From positions 2,661,001-2,725,000 of the forward strand of contig NZ_CP009571.1 of assembly GCF_000764535.1 (NCBI RefSeq): a DNA stretch of 64,000 nt, in the 5' to 3' direction. Origin of the DNA: Sphingomonas taxi (GTDB lineage Bacteria > Pseudomonadota > Alphaproteobacteria > Sphingomonadales > Sphingomonadaceae). Positions within the stretch are counted from its first letter, which is position 1. Each line of letters begins with the position of its first letter. Positions 53,099 to 64,000 of the stretch are shown piece by piece. Below the pieces are notes generated by a model, which saw nothing but the letters and a program-made list of their open reading frames with translations, searched no databases and was not told the DNA's origin. The position numbers and the translations under genes are program-made.

Positions 53099-55486
53099 TC
53101 ATTTGGGCAAGGCGTAGGCGATGACATGATCGCCAAGCCTGGTGCCGAGCGAGCCATGCCCGCCCGCGACGACGACGACGAACTGCCGCCCGCTCGCCGT
53201 CGAGCGATAGGTCATCGGCGTCGCCTGCCCGCCCGCCGGCAGCCGCGCGCGCCACAGCACCTTGCCGGTGCGCGTGTCATAGCCGCGGACGTAATCGTCG
53301 ATCGCCGCCGCCATGAACGCGACGCCGCCCGCGGTGGTGATCGGCCCGCCAAGCGACGGCACGCCGAGCTTGAACGGCAGTGGCAGGATCGTCTCGTCGC
53401 GGATCGTGCCGTTCTTGTGCTCCCACACCTTCTTGCCCGTAGTCAGGTCGATCCCGGCGACATAGCCCCAGGGCGGTTGCTGGCACGGCAGGCCGGCGAA
53501 CGACAGGAACGGGTTCATGTCGACCGCGAACGGCGCGCCGGTATTGGGATTGTAGCCCGCCTCCTGCGACCCGCGGCGATCCGAACCGCCCGCCGGACCG
53601 CGCTCGTCCGGGCCGTCGGTATCGTCGGCGCGCGGCACCAGCCGGTCGACGAAGGCGACGTAATTGGGATGCGCGAAGATCACCTGCCGCACCGGGTCGA
53701 TCGAGATGCCGCCCCAGTCCATCACCCCGAAATTGCCCGGGAACACCAGCGACCCGCGCAGCGACGGCGGCGTGAACGCGCCCTTGTAGTCGAGCGACCT
53801 GAAGCGGATGCGGCACCACAATTGGTCGATCATCGTCGCCCCCCACATATCCTTCTCGCGCGCCGGCGCGGGCATCAGCGAGATCGCGGACAGCGGCTGC
53901 GTCGGCGAGCTATGATCGCCCGGCGCGGCGCCCGCCGGCACTGGCGTCTCGGGGGCGGGGAAGATCGGCCGGCCGGTCCGCCGGTCGAGCACGAACAGAT
54001 TGCCGGTCTTGGTCGACTGGACCAGCGCCGGCACCCGCCCGCGCCCCGGCAGGTTCAGGTCGACCAGCGCCGGCTGCGCCGGCACGTCCATGTCCCACAG
54101 GTCGTGGTGCACCGTCTGATAGACCCAGCGCGGTTTGCCGGTGGCGATGTCGAGCGCCAGCACCGACGTCGCGAACTTCTCCGTGGTCGCGGGACGATGC
54201 CCGCCCCATTGGTCGACCGCACCCATCCCCATCGGCAGATAGACGAGCCCGAGCGCCTCGTCCGCGGCGGGCGTGCTCCAGCTATTGGGCGACGACGGCG
54301 TGTATTGCTTGCCCGCGCCGAGCGGCGCGGTGTCGTCCGGATTGCCCGGATCGAAATTCCAGACGAGCCTGCCCGACGCCGCGTCATAGCCGCGGATCAC
54401 GCCAGAGGGCACTTTGGTGGCGATATTGTCAAACACCGCGCCGCCGGTGATCACCAGCCCGCGTGCAACGAGCGGCGCCGAGGTCACCTGATACCAGCCC
54501 TGGTTGTAATGCGGCTGGCCCGGCAGCAGGCTGACCGTGCCGCCTTGTCCGAAGCTGCGGCACAAGGCCCCCGTCTTCGGATCGAGCGCGATCAGCCGGC
54601 TGTCGTTGGTGGCGAGGAAGATCCGCTGCGGACAGTCGCCGACGCTCGCGCCGGCCCGCACACCATCCCAATAGGACACGCCGCGGCAGGTGAGATGCTG
54701 CATGTTCTTCGCAGACGTCGCGATCTTCGGATCGAAGCGCCAGCGCTCCTTGCCGGTCTCGGCGTCGACCGCGATCACCCAATTGTGCGGCGTGCACAGA
54801 TAGACGGTATCGCCGACCTTGATCGGCGTCATCTCGTACGTCGTCTCGCCAGGATCGCCCTCGCGCTTCAGGTCGCCGGTCTGCAACTGCCACGCGACCT
54901 CGAGCTTGCCGACGTTCGCCGGGGTGAGCTGCGTCAGCGGCGAGAATTTGTCGCCGTACCAGCTGCGTGCATAGGCCTGCCAGTCGTCGTCTGGTACGCC
55001 GTGCAGATTGGCGGCGAGCGCGTTGCGCGGTCCGGGCAGCGTGCCGTCGAGATTGTGGACGTCGCGGGTCAGCGCCACCGCGCCGAACACCACTGCCGCG
55101 CCGAGCGCCACCGCCAGCGGCCCCGCCGCGCGCAGCCAGCCGGTGCGCGGCACCAGCCGCTTCACCGTCCACGGCAGCGCGAGCAACGCGCCGAAGATGA
55201 AGATGAGGTCGCCACGCGGCACCAGCGGCCACCAGTCCGCGCCGATCTCCGCCCAGGCCCAGACCACCGTCCCGACCACCAAAGCGGCGAAGACGTGCAG
55301 CGCCGCCGCATGCCGCCGCCACAGCAGCACTGCGGTAACGAGCATCGCCAGCCCCGCGACCGCATAGAACAGGCTGCCGCCGAGCAGGATCAGCCACCCG
55401 CCCCCGACCAGATTGAGCACCCCGAACGTGCCGATGATAACGGCAAGGATATGGGGCCACCGGGCGGGATGGCGGGACTGGGACAT
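53099..55486 (-). CDS. gcd: Membrane-bound PQQ-dependent glucose dehydrogenase
   Basis: A 795-residue quinoprotein that oxidises glucose to gluconolactone in the periplasm and feeds ubiquinone. The N-terminal 150 residues hold five transmembrane helices; the rest is the eight-bladed propeller with tryptophan-docking motifs, e.g. GKLEVAWQLQTGD, AETGKERWRFDPK, NFGVMDWGGISIDP and ATGKPRWVYQTVHHDLWDMD. ATG 55486 gives MSQSRHPARWPHIL. The organism would need PQQ from elsewhere; no pqq genes are here. It complements the cytoplasmic SDR at 31553. Confidence 0.93.
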   Translation of the reverse strand: MSQSRHPARWPHILAVIIGTFGVLNLVGGGWLILLGGSLFYAVAGLAMLVTAVLLWRRHAAALHVFAALVVGTVVWAWAEIGADWWPLVPRGDLIFIFGALLALPWTVKRLVPRTGWLRAAGPLAVALGAAVVFGAVALTRDVHNLDGTLPGPRNALAANLHGVPDDDWQAYARSWYGDKFSPLTQLTPANVGKLEVAWQLQTGDLKREGDPGETTYEMTPIKVGDTVYLCTPHNWVIAVDAETGKERWRFDPKIATSAKNMQHLTCRGVSYWDGVRAGASVGDCPQRIFLATNDSRLIALDPKTGALCRSFGQGGTVSLLPGQPHYNQGWYQVTSAPLVARGLVITGGAVFDNIATKVPSGVIRGYDAASGRLVWNFDPGNPDDTAPLGAGKQYTPSSPNSWSTPAADEALGLVYLPMGMGAVDQWGGHRPATTEKFATSVLALDIATGKPRWVYQTVHHDLWDMDVPAQPALVDLNLPGRGRVPALVQSTKTGNLFVLDRRTGRPIFPAPETPVPAGAAPGDHSSPTQPLSAISLMPAPAREKDMWGATMIDQLWCRIRFRSLDYKGAFTPPSLRGSLVFPGNFGVMDWGGISIDPVRQVIFAHPNYVAFVDRLVPRADDTDGPDERGPAGGSDRRGSQEAGYNPNTGAPFAVDMNPFLSFAGLPCQQPPWGYVAGIDLTTGKKVWEHKNGTIRDETILPLPFKLGVPSLGGPITTAGGVAFMAAAIDDYVRGYDTRTGKVLWRARLPAGGQATPMTYRSTASGRQFVVVVAGGHGSLGTRLGDHVIAYALPK

Positions 55487-55589
55487 GCGGCAACTCCGGT
55501 TCGTTCCTGACACTACCGCCGCGCCGCAGCAATGTTCCGTTACAATAACGATTTTGCGCGGCGCCTTGGACGCCCCGTCGTAAGGCGAG

Positions 55590-55870
55590 GAATGGTTCAC
55601 GCGGAGGCGCGGAGGCGCGGAGATGCCCCGCTTGAGGCGCGCGCATCCTCACCACGAGCGTGGCCCTACCCCCTCTTCGCGTCTTCGCGTCTTCGCGTGA
55701 TCGAAATTTAGCGCGCAGAGACGCAGAGACGCAGAGGTGATGCGCAGCCAGCCTACCGGAACGCCCAACCGTCATGAGGAAGGCGCCTTCGGCGCAGCGA
55801 GCGCGACACCTCCGCGTCTCTGCGCCTCTGCGCGCAAATCCCTTCTTCCCTCCGCGCCTCCGCGCGCGTC
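55590..55870. repeat. Alternating short tandem repeats
   Basis: Four motifs occur as short runs: GCGGAGGCGCGGAGG (near 55600), CTTCGCGTCTTCGCG (near 55676), CGCAGAGACGCAGAG (near 55713), and the complements CTCTGCGCCTCTGCG and CCTCCGCGCCTCCGCG near 55810-55868. The arrangement is roughly nested. A CTTCGCG run is also at about 48790. It fills the 3' side of the M61 peptidase gene. Confidence 0.7.
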
Positions 55871-57757
55871 CTATTTGCCCAGCCAGCCCTCGCGGAACGC
55901 CATCTGCGCCGGCGTCACCGCCACCCCGGTCGTCTCGCCGCGCACCACCTCGAACGACGGATCGGCAGCCAGCCGCAGCACCGCATCGCGCTCCACCCCG
56001 CGCTGGCGGAAGCGCACCGCGACGCGGTCGCCCGGTCTGTGCCCCGCCAGCACCGCCTGCGCCGCCGCCGCATCGCGCACCGGCGCGCCATCGAGACCGA
56101 GCAGCACGTCGCCCCGCTCCAGCCCGCCCGCATAGGCCGGTGCCTCCGGCCGCGGCGCGTCGCCGATGCCGACGCCGCCCTCGCCATCGACGAGGTTCAT
56201 CCCCGCCCAGCCGCGCGTCGCGTCGACGGGCCGCACCACCAGCCCCGCCTGCCGCAGCAGCGGCGCATAATCGGGCAGCCCGCTCGCATGCACGGACCCG
56301 TCGAAAAACGCCTTGGCGAAGGCCGGATCGCGCGTCAGCTCGGCCAGTCCCCGCTCGAGATCGGCAGGCGTATATTTCAGCTCGGTATCGCCGCGCGTCG
56401 TCCAAAGATGGCGCATATAGGCATCGAGCGAGAGCCCCGGATAGCGCTGCCGCAATTGCAGATCGAGCGCCAGCGCCACCACCGCGCCATACGGGTAATA
56501 GGACACGAAGATGTTCGGATTGACCTGGTCGATCGCCTTGGCGGCATCGACGAAGGGCGCGCGCAGGCTCATCTCCTCCGGCCCGCCGTAGCGCCGCGCC
56601 GGGCTGTTCACGACGCCGCTCAGCGTACCGCCCAGCCCACGCAGGAAATCGTCGACGCTCATCTCGCCGGCGCGGCGGATCAGCAGCGGCCCGTAATATT
56701 GCGTGAAGCCTTCCGCGAACCACAAGGACGGCGTCGGATTGGCGCGGGTGAAGTCGAACGGTTCCAGTTCGGCCGGCCGCAGCCGCTCGACGTTCCAGCT
56801 ATGCACGAACTCGTGGCTCAGCGTGTTGAGCTGCGCGAACTTCGCCTCGGCGAGCCCGCGCTTGTCGGTGATGATCGTCGAGTTGCGATGCTCCATGCCA
56901 TCGCCGGTGATCTGCGGCAGATAGTCGGCGATGAACGTATAGGTGCCGTAATCGTAGCGCGGCGCCTGCCCGAACAGCGCATAATGCTGCGCGATCACCC
57001 GCTTCACCTTGGCGGTATAGGTATCGAGATCGGCGTCGCTGCCGGCGTGATGCACCGCCAGCCGCACGACATAGCTCTTGCCCAGCGCATCGGTGACCGG
57101 CCATTCGCGCAAGGCGAAATCGCTGATCTCGGTCGGGCTATCCATGAAATATTGCAGGTTGGGCGCCCAGAAGCTGTTCGCGCCCCTGGCGGCGGGAAGC
57201 TGCGTCGCGATCCGCCACTTGGGGTCGAACGGCGTGAAGCGCACGCGGATCGGCTGGTCGTCATAGCCTTCCGCCCACAGGAAGGTGGCGGGCATGTTGA
57301 GGTGCGCATGCGTCGTGTCGATCTGCGCATAGGTGCCGTCGCCCCAGTCGCCGAACAGGGTGTAGGTGACGACGACGGTGCCGTCGTGTCCGGCGACCGT
57401 CCAGCCATAGGGATCGCTGCGGATAAGTCGCAGCGGGCGCCCCCTGCCGTCCTTCGCCGACACCGCATAGACGTTCTTGGCGAATTCGTGGATCGCATAG
57501 CGTCCCGGAGACGAGCGCGCCATCCGCACGCGCAGCGGCCCCGCCGGCACCCGCGCGAAGGTCGCGGTGATCTGCGCCTCGTGATGCACCGCATTGGGGA
57601 AGGCGACGTCATACGCCGTGCCGGCGCGCGCCCCCGGATCCTGCGCCTGCTGCGCGACGACCGCCTGCGCCGCCGTCTGCGCCTGCGCGGCGGCGGCCGC
57701 GAGCGTTGCCGCGGCAATCGCCAAAACCGCCGTCACTCGTGCCGTTGCTCTCATCAT
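55871..57757 (-). CDS. M61 family glycyl aminopeptidase
   Basis: A 628-residue secreted zinc peptidase with signal MMRATARVTAVLAIAAAT. The zinc site HEFVHSWNVERLRP (HExxH with a downstream Glu) and YGTYTFIADYLPQITGDGMEH fit the glycyl aminopeptidase family M61, and a C-terminal PDZ domain is present (AGGLERGDVLLGLDGAPVR). It removes N-terminal glycine or similar from peptides in the periplasm. Start at 57757 or the adjacent ATG at 57754. Confidence 0.92.
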   Translation of the reverse strand: MMRATARVTAVLAIAAATLAAAAAQAQTAAQAVVAQQAQDPGARAGTAYDVAFPNAVHHEAQITATFARVPAGPLRVRMARSSPGRYAIHEFAKNVYAVSAKDGRGRPLRLIRSDPYGWTVAGHDGTVVVTYTLFGDWGDGTYAQIDTTHAHLNMPATFLWAEGYDDQPIRVRFTPFDPKWRIATQLPAARGANSFWAPNLQYFMDSPTEISDFALREWPVTDALGKSYVVRLAVHHAGSDADLDTYTAKVKRVIAQHYALFGQAPRYDYGTYTFIADYLPQITGDGMEHRNSTIITDKRGLAEAKFAQLNTLSHEFVHSWNVERLRPAELEPFDFTRANPTPSLWFAEGFTQYYGPLLIRRAGEMSVDDFLRGLGGTLSGVVNSPARRYGGPEEMSLRAPFVDAAKAIDQVNPNIFVSYYPYGAVVALALDLQLRQRYPGLSLDAYMRHLWTTRGDTELKYTPADLERGLAELTRDPAFAKAFFDGSVHASGLPDYAPLLRQAGLVVRPVDATRGWAGMNLVDGEGGVGIGDAPRPEAPAYAGGLERGDVLLGLDGAPVRDAAAAQAVLAGHRPGDRVAVRFRQRGVERDAVLRLAADPSFEVVRGETTGVAVTPAQMAFREGWLGK

Positions 57758-57949
57758 CGTCCCCTTGCCGCTACCGCCGCGACGTCATGCCGCACCTATA
57801 ACCATGCCGCTCCGGTCCGGTCCATTGCCGCTCGGCAGCACGCGTGAATCGCCCGGTCCGATATTTGCTCCCGAAGTATAAACGCGCGATCGCGCGCCTC
57901 TATAATTGGTGGGGCGGCTGCTCTTTTCCGCCATCAGAGGAATAGACAC

Positions 57950-59608
57950 TTGCTGCTTCGCCGCTTCAACGTCCGCGTCATCGCGCCCCTGGTCGGCGCG
58001 ATCCTGTTGCTGTGGCTGCTGGCGGGCGTGACGTACCGCGAGGACCGTGCGCTGGAGGCGGCGAACGTCGCCGCACTGGAAGCGCAGGAGCGGGTGCTGG
58101 CCGTGACCGAGGTCCGTTCGGTCAGTCGCTCGCTGCAGCGCGACGCGCTCAACCTCATCACCGAAACCGATCCCGAGGAACGGGGGATCATCGTCCGGAA
58201 GTTCGACACACGCTCGCAGCAGATGCGCCAGATGTTGCGCGACCTCGAGGACACCAAGGCGCGCCACGTCCTGCCCGAGGATTATTTCCGCCTGTCGCAC
58301 ACCGTCGTCGCCGCACTGGGCGAGGTTGCCGCCGAAGCGAACGCGGGCAACCGGTCCGACGCATTGCGCCATCTGCGCGAGGTCGTCCGCCCCGCCGAAC
58401 GGGCCGCTTCGAAGGTCGCCGACGCCCAGATCGATGCGATGACCGCAGAGGTCGCCGCGCTGCGCCACAAGGCCGCGGTCGCGCAACGCGCCGCGAACCG
58501 GACGCTGTTGGCCGCCGTGACCTTTCTCAGCCTGCTCGCGGTCGCGGTCGGGGCGCTGACCGAGATGATCCGTCGCGAGCAGGCCCGCCTCATCGTCCGC
58601 AGCATCGGCGGCGCGCTGCACAAGCTCGCCGGCGGCGATCTCACCGTGCGGGTCGAAGGCGCCCTCGCCGGAGAGTTCGGCAAGCTCAAGAGCGATTTCA
58701 ACCACGCCGCCGACGCCCTTGGCACGGCACTGGCCTCGGTCCGCCTCAGCGCCACCGATATCGCGTCCGGCGCGCAGGAATTGATGCAATCATCGAACGA
58801 TCTGTCCCAACGTACCGAGCGGCAGGCGACGAGCCTCGAGGAAACCGCCAGCGCGCTCCAGCAGCTCAGCGGCGCGCTGACCGACTCCGCCGGCAACGCC
58901 GTGCAGGTGCGCCAAGCGGTTTCGGAAGCGCATGTCGACGCCGAAAAGTCGGGCGAGATGCTCAAGGACGCGGTCGCCGCGATCAACCGGCTCGAACAAT
59001 TCTCCAACGAAATCGGTGAAATCCTCGTCGTCATCGACCGCATCGCCTTTCAGACCAACCTGCTGGCGCTCAACGCCGGGGTCGAGGCGGCACGCGCCGG
59101 CGAAGCCGGCAAGGGCTTCGCGGTCGTCGCGCAGGAAGTGCGCGCGCTTGCCGGACGGTCGGCCGAGGCCGCGATGGACGTCAAGCGACGGATCGGCCGC
59201 TCGGCCGAGCAGATCGGGCTCGGCGTCCGCTCGGTCGGCGACGTCGAGATCGCCCTCGGCCGGGTGATCGAGCGCGTCGGCAAGATGGCACTGCTGACCA
59301 CCAACATCGCCGAGAACGTCGAACATCAGTCCCTCGCCTTGCAGCAGATCACGGCCGCGGTGGCCGAGCTCGACAACGTCACACAGCAGAATGCCGCGGT
59401 CGCCGAAGAAGAGACCGCCGCCGCGCGCAAGCTGGTCGACGAGACGCATGCGATGACCGACCAGATCGAGCAGTTCCGCTTCACCGAATGGGAGGCCGCC
59501 AACGACCTCCTGCCCGAGCGCGACCGCCAGCCGCGTCGGGCATGGCGGCAACGCCCGGTCGACCTGACGCCACAGACGATCGTCCCGCTCAAGCAAAGGC
59601 TGTCCTGA
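57950..59608 (+). CDS. Methyl-accepting chemotaxis protein
   Basis: A 552-residue chemoreceptor. Two transmembrane helices (about residues 9-27 and 184-205) flank a helical, probably four-helix-bundle periplasmic domain. A HAMP domain follows, then the cytoplasmic signalling region with the CheA/CheW-binding tip [20 protein letters not shown]. Its ligand is unknown. The start codon is a TTG with GAGGA at 8-base spacing; TATAAT lies about 45 bp upstream. No che operon is nearby. Confidence 0.9.
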   Translation: MLLRRFNVRVIAPLVGAILLLWLLAGVTYREDRALEAANVAALEAQERVLAVTEVRSVSRSLQRDALNLITETDPEERGIIVRKFDTRSQQMRQMLRDLEDTKARHVLPEDYFRLSHTVVAALGEVAAEANAGNRSDALRHLREVVRPAERAASKVADAQIDAMTAEVAALRHKAAVAQRAANRTLLAAVTFLSLLAVAVGALTEMIRREQARLIVRSIGGALHKLAGGDLTVRVEGALAGEFGKLKSDFNHAADALGTALASVRLSATDIASGAQELMQSSNDLSQRTERQATSLEETASALQQLSGALTDSAGNAVQVRQAVSEAHVDAEKSGEMLKDAVAAINRLEQFSNEIGEILVVIDRIAFQTNLLALNAGVEAARAGEAGKGFAVVAQEVRALAGRSAEAAMDVKRRIGRSAEQIGLGVRSVGDVEIALGRVIERVGKMALLTTNIAENVEHQSLALQQITAAVAELDNVTQQNAAVAEEETAAARKLVDETHAMTDQIEQFRFTEWEAANDLLPERDRQPRRAWRQRPVDLTPQTIVPLKQRLS

Positions 59609-59736
59609 TGCCCGCGGGCCAGATCGACATTCCGTATCCCGGCCGATGATGAGCGCCGAAGCTTCGCTCTTCCGTCACCCCAAAGCGATCGCACAGGGGC
59701 GTTCGCACGAGCCCACCGTCTGCTAAGCCCACCCCG

Positions 59737-59766
59737 TCACCCGGACTTGTTCCGGGGTCCACCCTG
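59737..59766. repeat. Half copy of the 14486-14589 element
   Basis: GTCACCCGGACTTGTTCCGG followed by GGTCCACC matches one arm of the inverted repeat at 14486-14589. The other arm is missing. Confidence 0.6.
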
Positions 59767-59858
59767 CGGCGAGGGGTAAGACTTGACGGGACACCATCCC
59801 GCACGGCCCGATGGACGCCGGAACACGTCGAGGCTCTAAGACAGTCCACATCAGCACA

Positions 59859-59947
59859 GTGCTCCTGCGAACGCAGGAGCCCAGAGCCAAACAAAACAAC
59901 ACCTTATGGCGCTCGGAACGCCTGGGCTCCTGCGTTCGCAGGAGCAC
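59859..59947. repeat. 89-bp palindromic element, second single copy
   Basis: The ends GTGCTCCTGCGAACGCAGG and their complement match, with the shared core AAACAAAACAACACC. Length is 89 bp, as at 24931-25019; the arms differ from that copy by a compensating change (AAGC versus ACGC) that preserves pairing. Confidence 0.85.
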
Positions 59948-60034
59948 TACGCGGCGTTTGCAAAGGCCCCCGACAAAACCGCGGTGATGCACCCGGACGG
60001 TCAAGGCCGCGACACCACCGCATGCCGATCCGGC

Positions 60035-60415
60035 CTAGGCCTTCTTCCCCCCGAACAACCGGCCGAGCAGCGCCTCCGCCGCCTTGCCGACCGCATCGGC
60101 GATCGCCTGCGGATCGGGTTGCGTCTGCGTGCCCTGCGGCGGTTCGGGTGGACGCCGCGGCTCGGGTGCCGCCCCCGTCGTCGGAGGCACCGGCGGCACC
60201 GGCCGCTCCCCCGCCGCCTCGCGCTTCGTCCGGCCCTTCGCCACCGCCGCGGTCGCCGCCGCCGCGGCCATCGTCAGCCCCGCCGCGAGCATCTCGCGCC
60301 CCTGCGGGCTGTTCGCTTTCTCAAGCAACGCCCCGCCCGCCTCGCGCAGCTCCTTGGGCAGGCGGATGCCGAGCACCTCCTTGGGGAGCTTCGCCTTCTT
60401 CGTCTTCTTGCCCAT
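60035..60415 (-). CDS. Conserved hypothetical protein, lysine/proline-rich
   Basis: A 126-residue protein starting MGKKTKKAKLPKEVLGIRLP. It has a basic N-terminus, an amphipathic helix (KELREAGGALLEKA), an Ala-rich hydrophobic stretch (MLAAGLTMAAAAATAAVAKG), a Pro-rich linker and a short C-terminal helix. It is probably a sphingomonad-specific protein. Function unknown. Divergent from uvrA. Confidence 0.65.
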   Translation of the reverse strand: MGKKTKKAKLPKEVLGIRLPKELREAGGALLEKANSPQGREMLAAGLTMAAAAATAAVAKGRTKREAAGERPVPPVPPTTGAAPEPRRPPEPPQGTQTQPDPQAIADAVGKAAEALLGRLFGGKKA

Positions 60416-60527
60416 GCGCGGCCTCTCTGTCTGTGTGTCGCCGAGATAAGACACGCGCCGCGCGTTTCAACGTGGTGCTGGCGAAGCCTCCCGCGCGTTC
60501 CTACTTCCCGGACTAGCCCCAGACACA

Positions 60528-60542
60528 GAACAGAAGTAGAAC
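60528..60542 (-). promoter_or_regulatory. SOS (LexA) box upstream of uvrA
   Basis: Read on the minus strand, GTTCTACTTCTGTTC is GTTC-N7-GTTC, an exact match to the alphaproteobacterial LexA box. It ends 7 bases before the uvrA ATG, so a bound LexA would block expression. This predicts DNA-damage induction. Confidence 0.75.
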
Positions 60543-60549
60543 CCGCCAC

Positions 60550-63450
<2,901 letters not shown>

Positions 63451-63477
63451 GCGCAGCAGAAATGTTCCGCAATTTCA

Positions 63478-64000
63478 CTAATCTTGATAAGGTGCCTCAT
63501 CAAGAGGAAGGTTGCTATCGGCTCCGGATTGCAAAGTCATATGAATATTCAAGCGTACAGTAGCCGCAGACTGTCTGCTTTGAATTCCGTTTCCTTGATC
63601 ATCCGTGATAGAGATCATCTCCTTACCCCAGCAAGATGGGGTTTGCTGAAAGCTCGGGTAATGAGACGCCTGCCACGCCATCTCGCTGAAACCAAGGTCG
63701 TTGTCAGGGTCAGACCGAAAAATGTCCCAAGATGTCGGCCTTGGCAGATCTACACGTGATGGAATTTTGCCACCACCGCCGGTTGTTGATGGCCGCGTAC
63801 TTCCCCAGTCGCCATACGTCAGATCAGCACTGTTAAAGCGTTGCCGAACTGTAGCAAAAAGAACCCGCTCTGTTCCACTCTCTTCGCTATGACCAATGAT
63901 ATGTCGAAACGAACTAGGAAACGAGCTTGAGACCACTGCAATTTCTGCTTCCGGAATTGCGCCGTTTATTCGATCAACTACTGGCATGGTCCATGCCTCC
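63478..64000 (-). CDS. T4 beta-like (beta family) protein, N-terminus cut by window edge
   Basis: At least 174 C-terminal residues are present, open at the right end. The segment TYGDWGSTRPSTTGGGGKIPSRVDLP then SWDIFRS and RLNIHMTL matches the beta family of phage T4 Beta-like proteins, a family of unknown role often found on mobile or phage-related islands. GC content is roughly 48% in the stretch I sampled, lower than the chromosome, which suggests recent acquisition. The assignment rests on memory of the family pattern. Confidence 0.65.
   Translation of the reverse strand, partial: EAWTMPVVDRINGAIPEAEIAVVSSSFPSSFRHIIGHSEESGTERVLFATVRQRFNSADLTYGDWGSTRPSTTGGGGKIPSRVDLPRPTSWDIFRSDPDNDLGFSEMAWQASHYPSFQQTPSCWGKEMISITDDQGNGIQSRQSAATVRLNIHMTLQSGADSNLPLDEAPYQD

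Overview
The window is a high-GC chromosomal segment, almost certainly from Sphingomonas or a close relative in the Sphingomonadaceae (Alphaproteobacteria). Support comes from the alphaproteobacterial regulators CpdR and TrcR (DUF1013), a SapC-family protein, two TonB-dependent receptors, an alphaproteobacterial SOS box (GTTC-N7-GTTC, read on the minus strand) in front of uvrA, and many short palindromic intergenic repeats. Nearly all of it is ordinary core or accessory chromosome. Two genes are clearly poorer in GC than their surroundings: 19336-20301, and the partial gene at the right edge (63478-64000).

Layout. 1-9132: a secreted amidase cut by the left edge, an MBL-fold hydrolase, ferredoxin-NADP reductase, uvrB, a higBA-type toxin-antitoxin pair, a PRC-barrel protein, a structured intergenic region with an 18-codon leader ORF, a GNAT acetyltransferase and a DUF2501 protein. 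9239-14382: class I fumarase, then a five-unit tandem array of a palindromic element, then a membrane PAS-GGDEF-EAL-PilZ protein. 14411-19318: nested inverted repeats, then nrdA and nrdB, split by a DUF559 endonuclease gene that lies between two pairs of palindromic repeats. 19336-28196: an AT-rich gene of unknown function, an HNH nuclease, an outer-membrane barrel, small proteins, a Bcr/CflA exporter, a peroxiredoxin and glnE.

28247-42128: a small NepR-like protein and a secreted serine protease, then a minus-strand carbohydrate utilisation operon: TonB receptor, GH39, GH74, glucose-dehydrogenase-like SDR and GH15. The operon lies behind a LacI-type operator that resembles the Caulobacter XylR site. 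Import of oligosaccharides, depolymerisation of xyloglucan or xylan, and oxidation of the released glucose would fit together. A divergent siderophore-type receptor follows.

42146-64000: nhaA, tRNA-Val(GAC), cpdR, an N-formylglutamate amidohydrolase, a candidate free-standing sRNA with its own promoter, an exposed CCUCC motif and a terminator, cytochrome b561, sapC, an FAD oxidase, a DEAD-box helicase, GST, dienelactone hydrolase, trcR, PQQ glucose dehydrogenase, an M61 peptidase, a chemoreceptor, uvrA, and the C-terminal part of a T4 beta-like protein.

The least explained items are the 89-bp palindromic element and its tandem array, the DUF559 gene within repeat pairs, the two candidate RNAs (about 7173-7432 and 44961-45067) and the AT-rich gene at 19336. 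Intergenic stretches near or above 300 bases with nothing convincing in them apart from the repeats listed are 20600-20896, 14663-15087 (one palindrome), 48750-48962 and 59609-60034.
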